DNA from: an uncultured Pseudomonadota bacterium
GTDB lineage: Bacteria > Pseudomonadota > Alphaproteobacteria > CACZRW01
Length of the DNA: 8,945 nucleotides
Direction: 5' to 3'
NCBI GenBank assembly: GCA_902783675.1
Contig: CACZRW010000075.1
Span: forward strand, 1 to 8,945
A model generated the notes under the pieces. That model was not told the DNA's origin. It did not search any database and saw nothing but the letters and a program-made list of their open reading frames with translations. The stretch's first letter is position 1; the number at the start of each line of letters is the position of its first letter. Of the stretch, positions 6,449 to 8,945 are shown piece after piece. The position numbers and the translations under genes were made by a program.

Positions 6449-6460
6449 TAGGTAAAAGCA

Positions 6461-6467
6461 AAAGGAG
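6461..6467 (+). promoter_or_regulatory. Shine-Dalgarno site deciding the atpG start
   Basis: AAAGGAG lies six bases before ATG 6474 and only three bases before an in-frame TTG at 6471. The ATG spacing is better, and the resulting MANLQSLRVRI opening fits gamma subunits, so 6474 is chosen. Confidence 0.75.
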
Positions 6468-6473
6468 CTTTTG

Positions 6474-7676
6474 ATGGCAAACTTACAATCACTTCGTGTT
6501 CGCATATCTTCGGTAAAGTCGACGAGGAAAATCACTTCAGCGATGAAGATGGTTGCCGCCTCGCGCCTTCGCCGTGCGCACGATGCGACTATCAAGGCCG
6601 AGCCTTATGCTTATGCTATCCGGCGTAGCCTGTCGGGGCTTATCCAAAGCCTTGTTGAGAGGCAAGAGAACTTTTTCGTAAGGGGGCTTGGTGTGATTCG
6701 TCCGCCCCGCCTTCTTATCGGCCACCAGCAGAACAAGACGCATTTGATTATCGCCTTGACCTCGGATAAAGGTCTTTGCGGCGCGTTCAACATGAATGTT
6801 TGCAAGCGCGTTGCGGCTATGGTTATCGAAACGGAAAAAGAAGGAAAGCGCGCCAAAATCCTTTGCGTCGGCAAAAAGGGCTACGAGCTTTTAAAGCGCG
6901 ACTTCGGCGACTTGCTTATCGGCAAGATTGAAGGCGTGGGGCGCAAGGCGATTGCCTATAAAGAAGCGGAAGATGTGGCTTTTCGCGCCATTTCGCTTTT
7001 TGAATTGGGCGAAGTCGACTCGTGTTCAATGGTTTACAACCACTTTAAAACCGCCATTTCCCAAGAGGTAAAGGTTGAAAAGCTTTTCCCCTTGGACGAT
7101 TACCTTCCCTCTAACCCTTGGAAGGGCTTGACCGAAATGGACTTTTTAATGGCGCCGCCGACGCCCGAGGTGTCCAGTGACGATTGGGACTTAGGCGTTT
7201 CCGCCGAAGGCGAGAATCTTCCTTCGCAAACTTTGGAAAGGTCTGCTTCCCGCTATGCGCTAAAGGCCGAAGACTCATACGCCGGTCGCGGTGCGGGTTC
7301 TTGGACTCCCGGCGGCGGGCATAAGAAAAGCGACTCGCGCAAGATGTCCATTCCTGCGGGCATGGCCGGCATGAAAGCGACAGCGATTGATTTGGACGCT
7401 TTAAAGCCGAAATACGCACCTTTCTTATACGATTTTGATCCATCGGACGCCGTGATTTTAGAGCACCTTATTCCCAGATTCATAGTCTCCTCGCTTTTCA
7501 AAGCGCTGGCGGAGTCTTTGGCATCGGAAAGCGGCGCGCGCATGACTTCCATGGACAACGCCACCAGAAATGCCGGCGAAATGATAGATAACTTAACTTT
7601 AATATATAACCGCACCCGTCAAGGTCGCATTACCACCGAATTGGTAGAGATTATTGCGGGCGCAGAATCAGTCTAG
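6474..7676 (+). CDS. atpG: F1Fo ATP synthase subunit gamma with a large internal insertion
   Basis: The central rotor shaft of F1, 400 residues against about 285-300 in the family. The N-terminal coiled-coil helix is conserved (RISSVKSTRKITSAMKMVAASR, 10-31). The globular domain holds the signature LTSDKGLCGAFN (95-106). The C-terminal helix begins at about DPSDAVILEHLIPRF (322-336) and ends in RQGRITTELVEIIAGAESV. The excess lies between LFPL (204-207) and YDFDP (319-323): 111 residues where E. coli has about 16. The two helices that form the coiled coil are intact, so rotation should be possible. This is the site of the regulatory insertion of chloroplast and cyanobacterial gamma, but the present insert is longer and has no cysteine. 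The frame stays open and codon use does not change across it. It lies between atpA and atpD in the usual place. Confidence 0.95.
   Translation: MANLQSLRVRISSVKSTRKITSAMKMVAASRLRRAHDATIKAEPYAYAIRRSLSGLIQSLVERQENFFVRGLGVIRPPRLLIGHQQNKTHLIIALTSDKGLCGAFNMNVCKRVAAMVIETEKEGKRAKILCVGKKGYELLKRDFGDLLIGKIEGVGRKAIAYKEAEDVAFRAISLFELGEVDSCSMVYNHFKTAISQEVKVEKLFPLDDYLPSNPWKGLTEMDFLMAPPTPEVSSDDWDLGVSAEGENLPSQTLERSASRYALKAEDSYAGRGAGSWTPGGGHKKSDSRKMSIPAGMAGMKATAIDLDALKPKYAPFLYDFDPSDAVILEHLIPRFIVSSLFKALAESLASESGARMTSMDNATRNAGEMIDNLTLIYNRTRQGRITTELVEIIAGAESV
7095..7427 (+). other. Low-complexity insertion region within gamma
   Basis: This segment encodes residues 208-318 of gamma. It begins Pro/Trp-rich, has an acidic stretch (SSDDWDLGVSAEGEN, 234-248), then Gly/Ser/Lys-rich sequence around GRGAGSWTPGGGHKK (271-285), and a Met/Gly/Ala part (291-301). 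It ends with a short hydrophobic approach to the C-terminal helix (YAPFLYDF, 314-321). It looks largely disordered, with no repeat and no cysteine. I do not recognise a domain in it. Confidence 0.8.
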
Positions 7677-7694
7677 ATTTATTTTACAGATTAG

Positions 7695-8945
<1,251 letters not shown>

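Noticed and set aside
7095..7427. Gamma length explained by a frameshift or gene fusion
   Set aside because: The frame is open through both conserved halves, codon use is uniform, and the insert has no start, stop or recognisable domain.

Overview
This window holds most of an F1Fo ATP synthase operon, all on the + strand, from what is almost certainly an alphaproteobacterium. The evidence is the Fo gene order atpI-atpB-atpE-atpF'-atpF with two different b-type stator subunits (b' and b), a short AtpI/AtpZ-type first gene, and F1 genes in the order atpH-atpA-atpG-atpD. G+C looks moderate, intergenic stretches are A/T-rich, and four genes start with TTG. This fits an uncultured, non-model lineage, but I cannot name it from the sequence.

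Layout: 3-278 is the tail of an unrelated, unrecognised gene, closed by a strong intrinsic terminator (328-370). 371-500 is an A/T-rich spacer with a 7-bp tandem repeat and a long inverted repeat. A good sigma70-like promoter (502-530) then precedes atpI (581), atpB (893), atpE (1685), atpF' (1998) and atpF (2489). atpE has a U-rich leader and a hairpin just behind it, as might be expected for the subunit needed in most copies. Next, at the Fo/F1 boundary, comes an unexpected 374-residue gene (3123-4247). It encodes two N-terminal membrane helices, a long charged linker and a C-terminal domain that looks like a degenerate NERD/restriction-endonuclease-like fold. The F1 genes follow: atpH (4346), atpA (4907), atpG (6474) and atpD (7704, cut off by the window end). 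atpC would be expected just beyond.

The Fo part (a, c ring, b, b') carries protons through the membrane and turns the c ring. Gamma transmits the rotation into the alpha/beta hexamer, and delta with b/b' forms the stator. The key residues are present: Arg174 in a, Glu61 in c, P-loops in alpha and beta, the alpha arginine finger, the beta catalytic Glu and DELSEED. The enzyme is therefore expected to be functional and proton-driven.

Three things are out of the ordinary. (1) Gamma is about 400 residues instead of about 290. The extra ~95-100 residues are low-complexity and sit at the same place as the regulatory insertion of chloroplast/cyanobacterial gamma, but contain no cysteine. (2) The unknown membrane gene sits exactly where the two normally separate alphaproteobacterial atp operons meet, behind an inverted repeat that would mask its ribosome-binding site. 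(3) TTG starts fall on low-copy components, while the multi-copy subunits use ATG.
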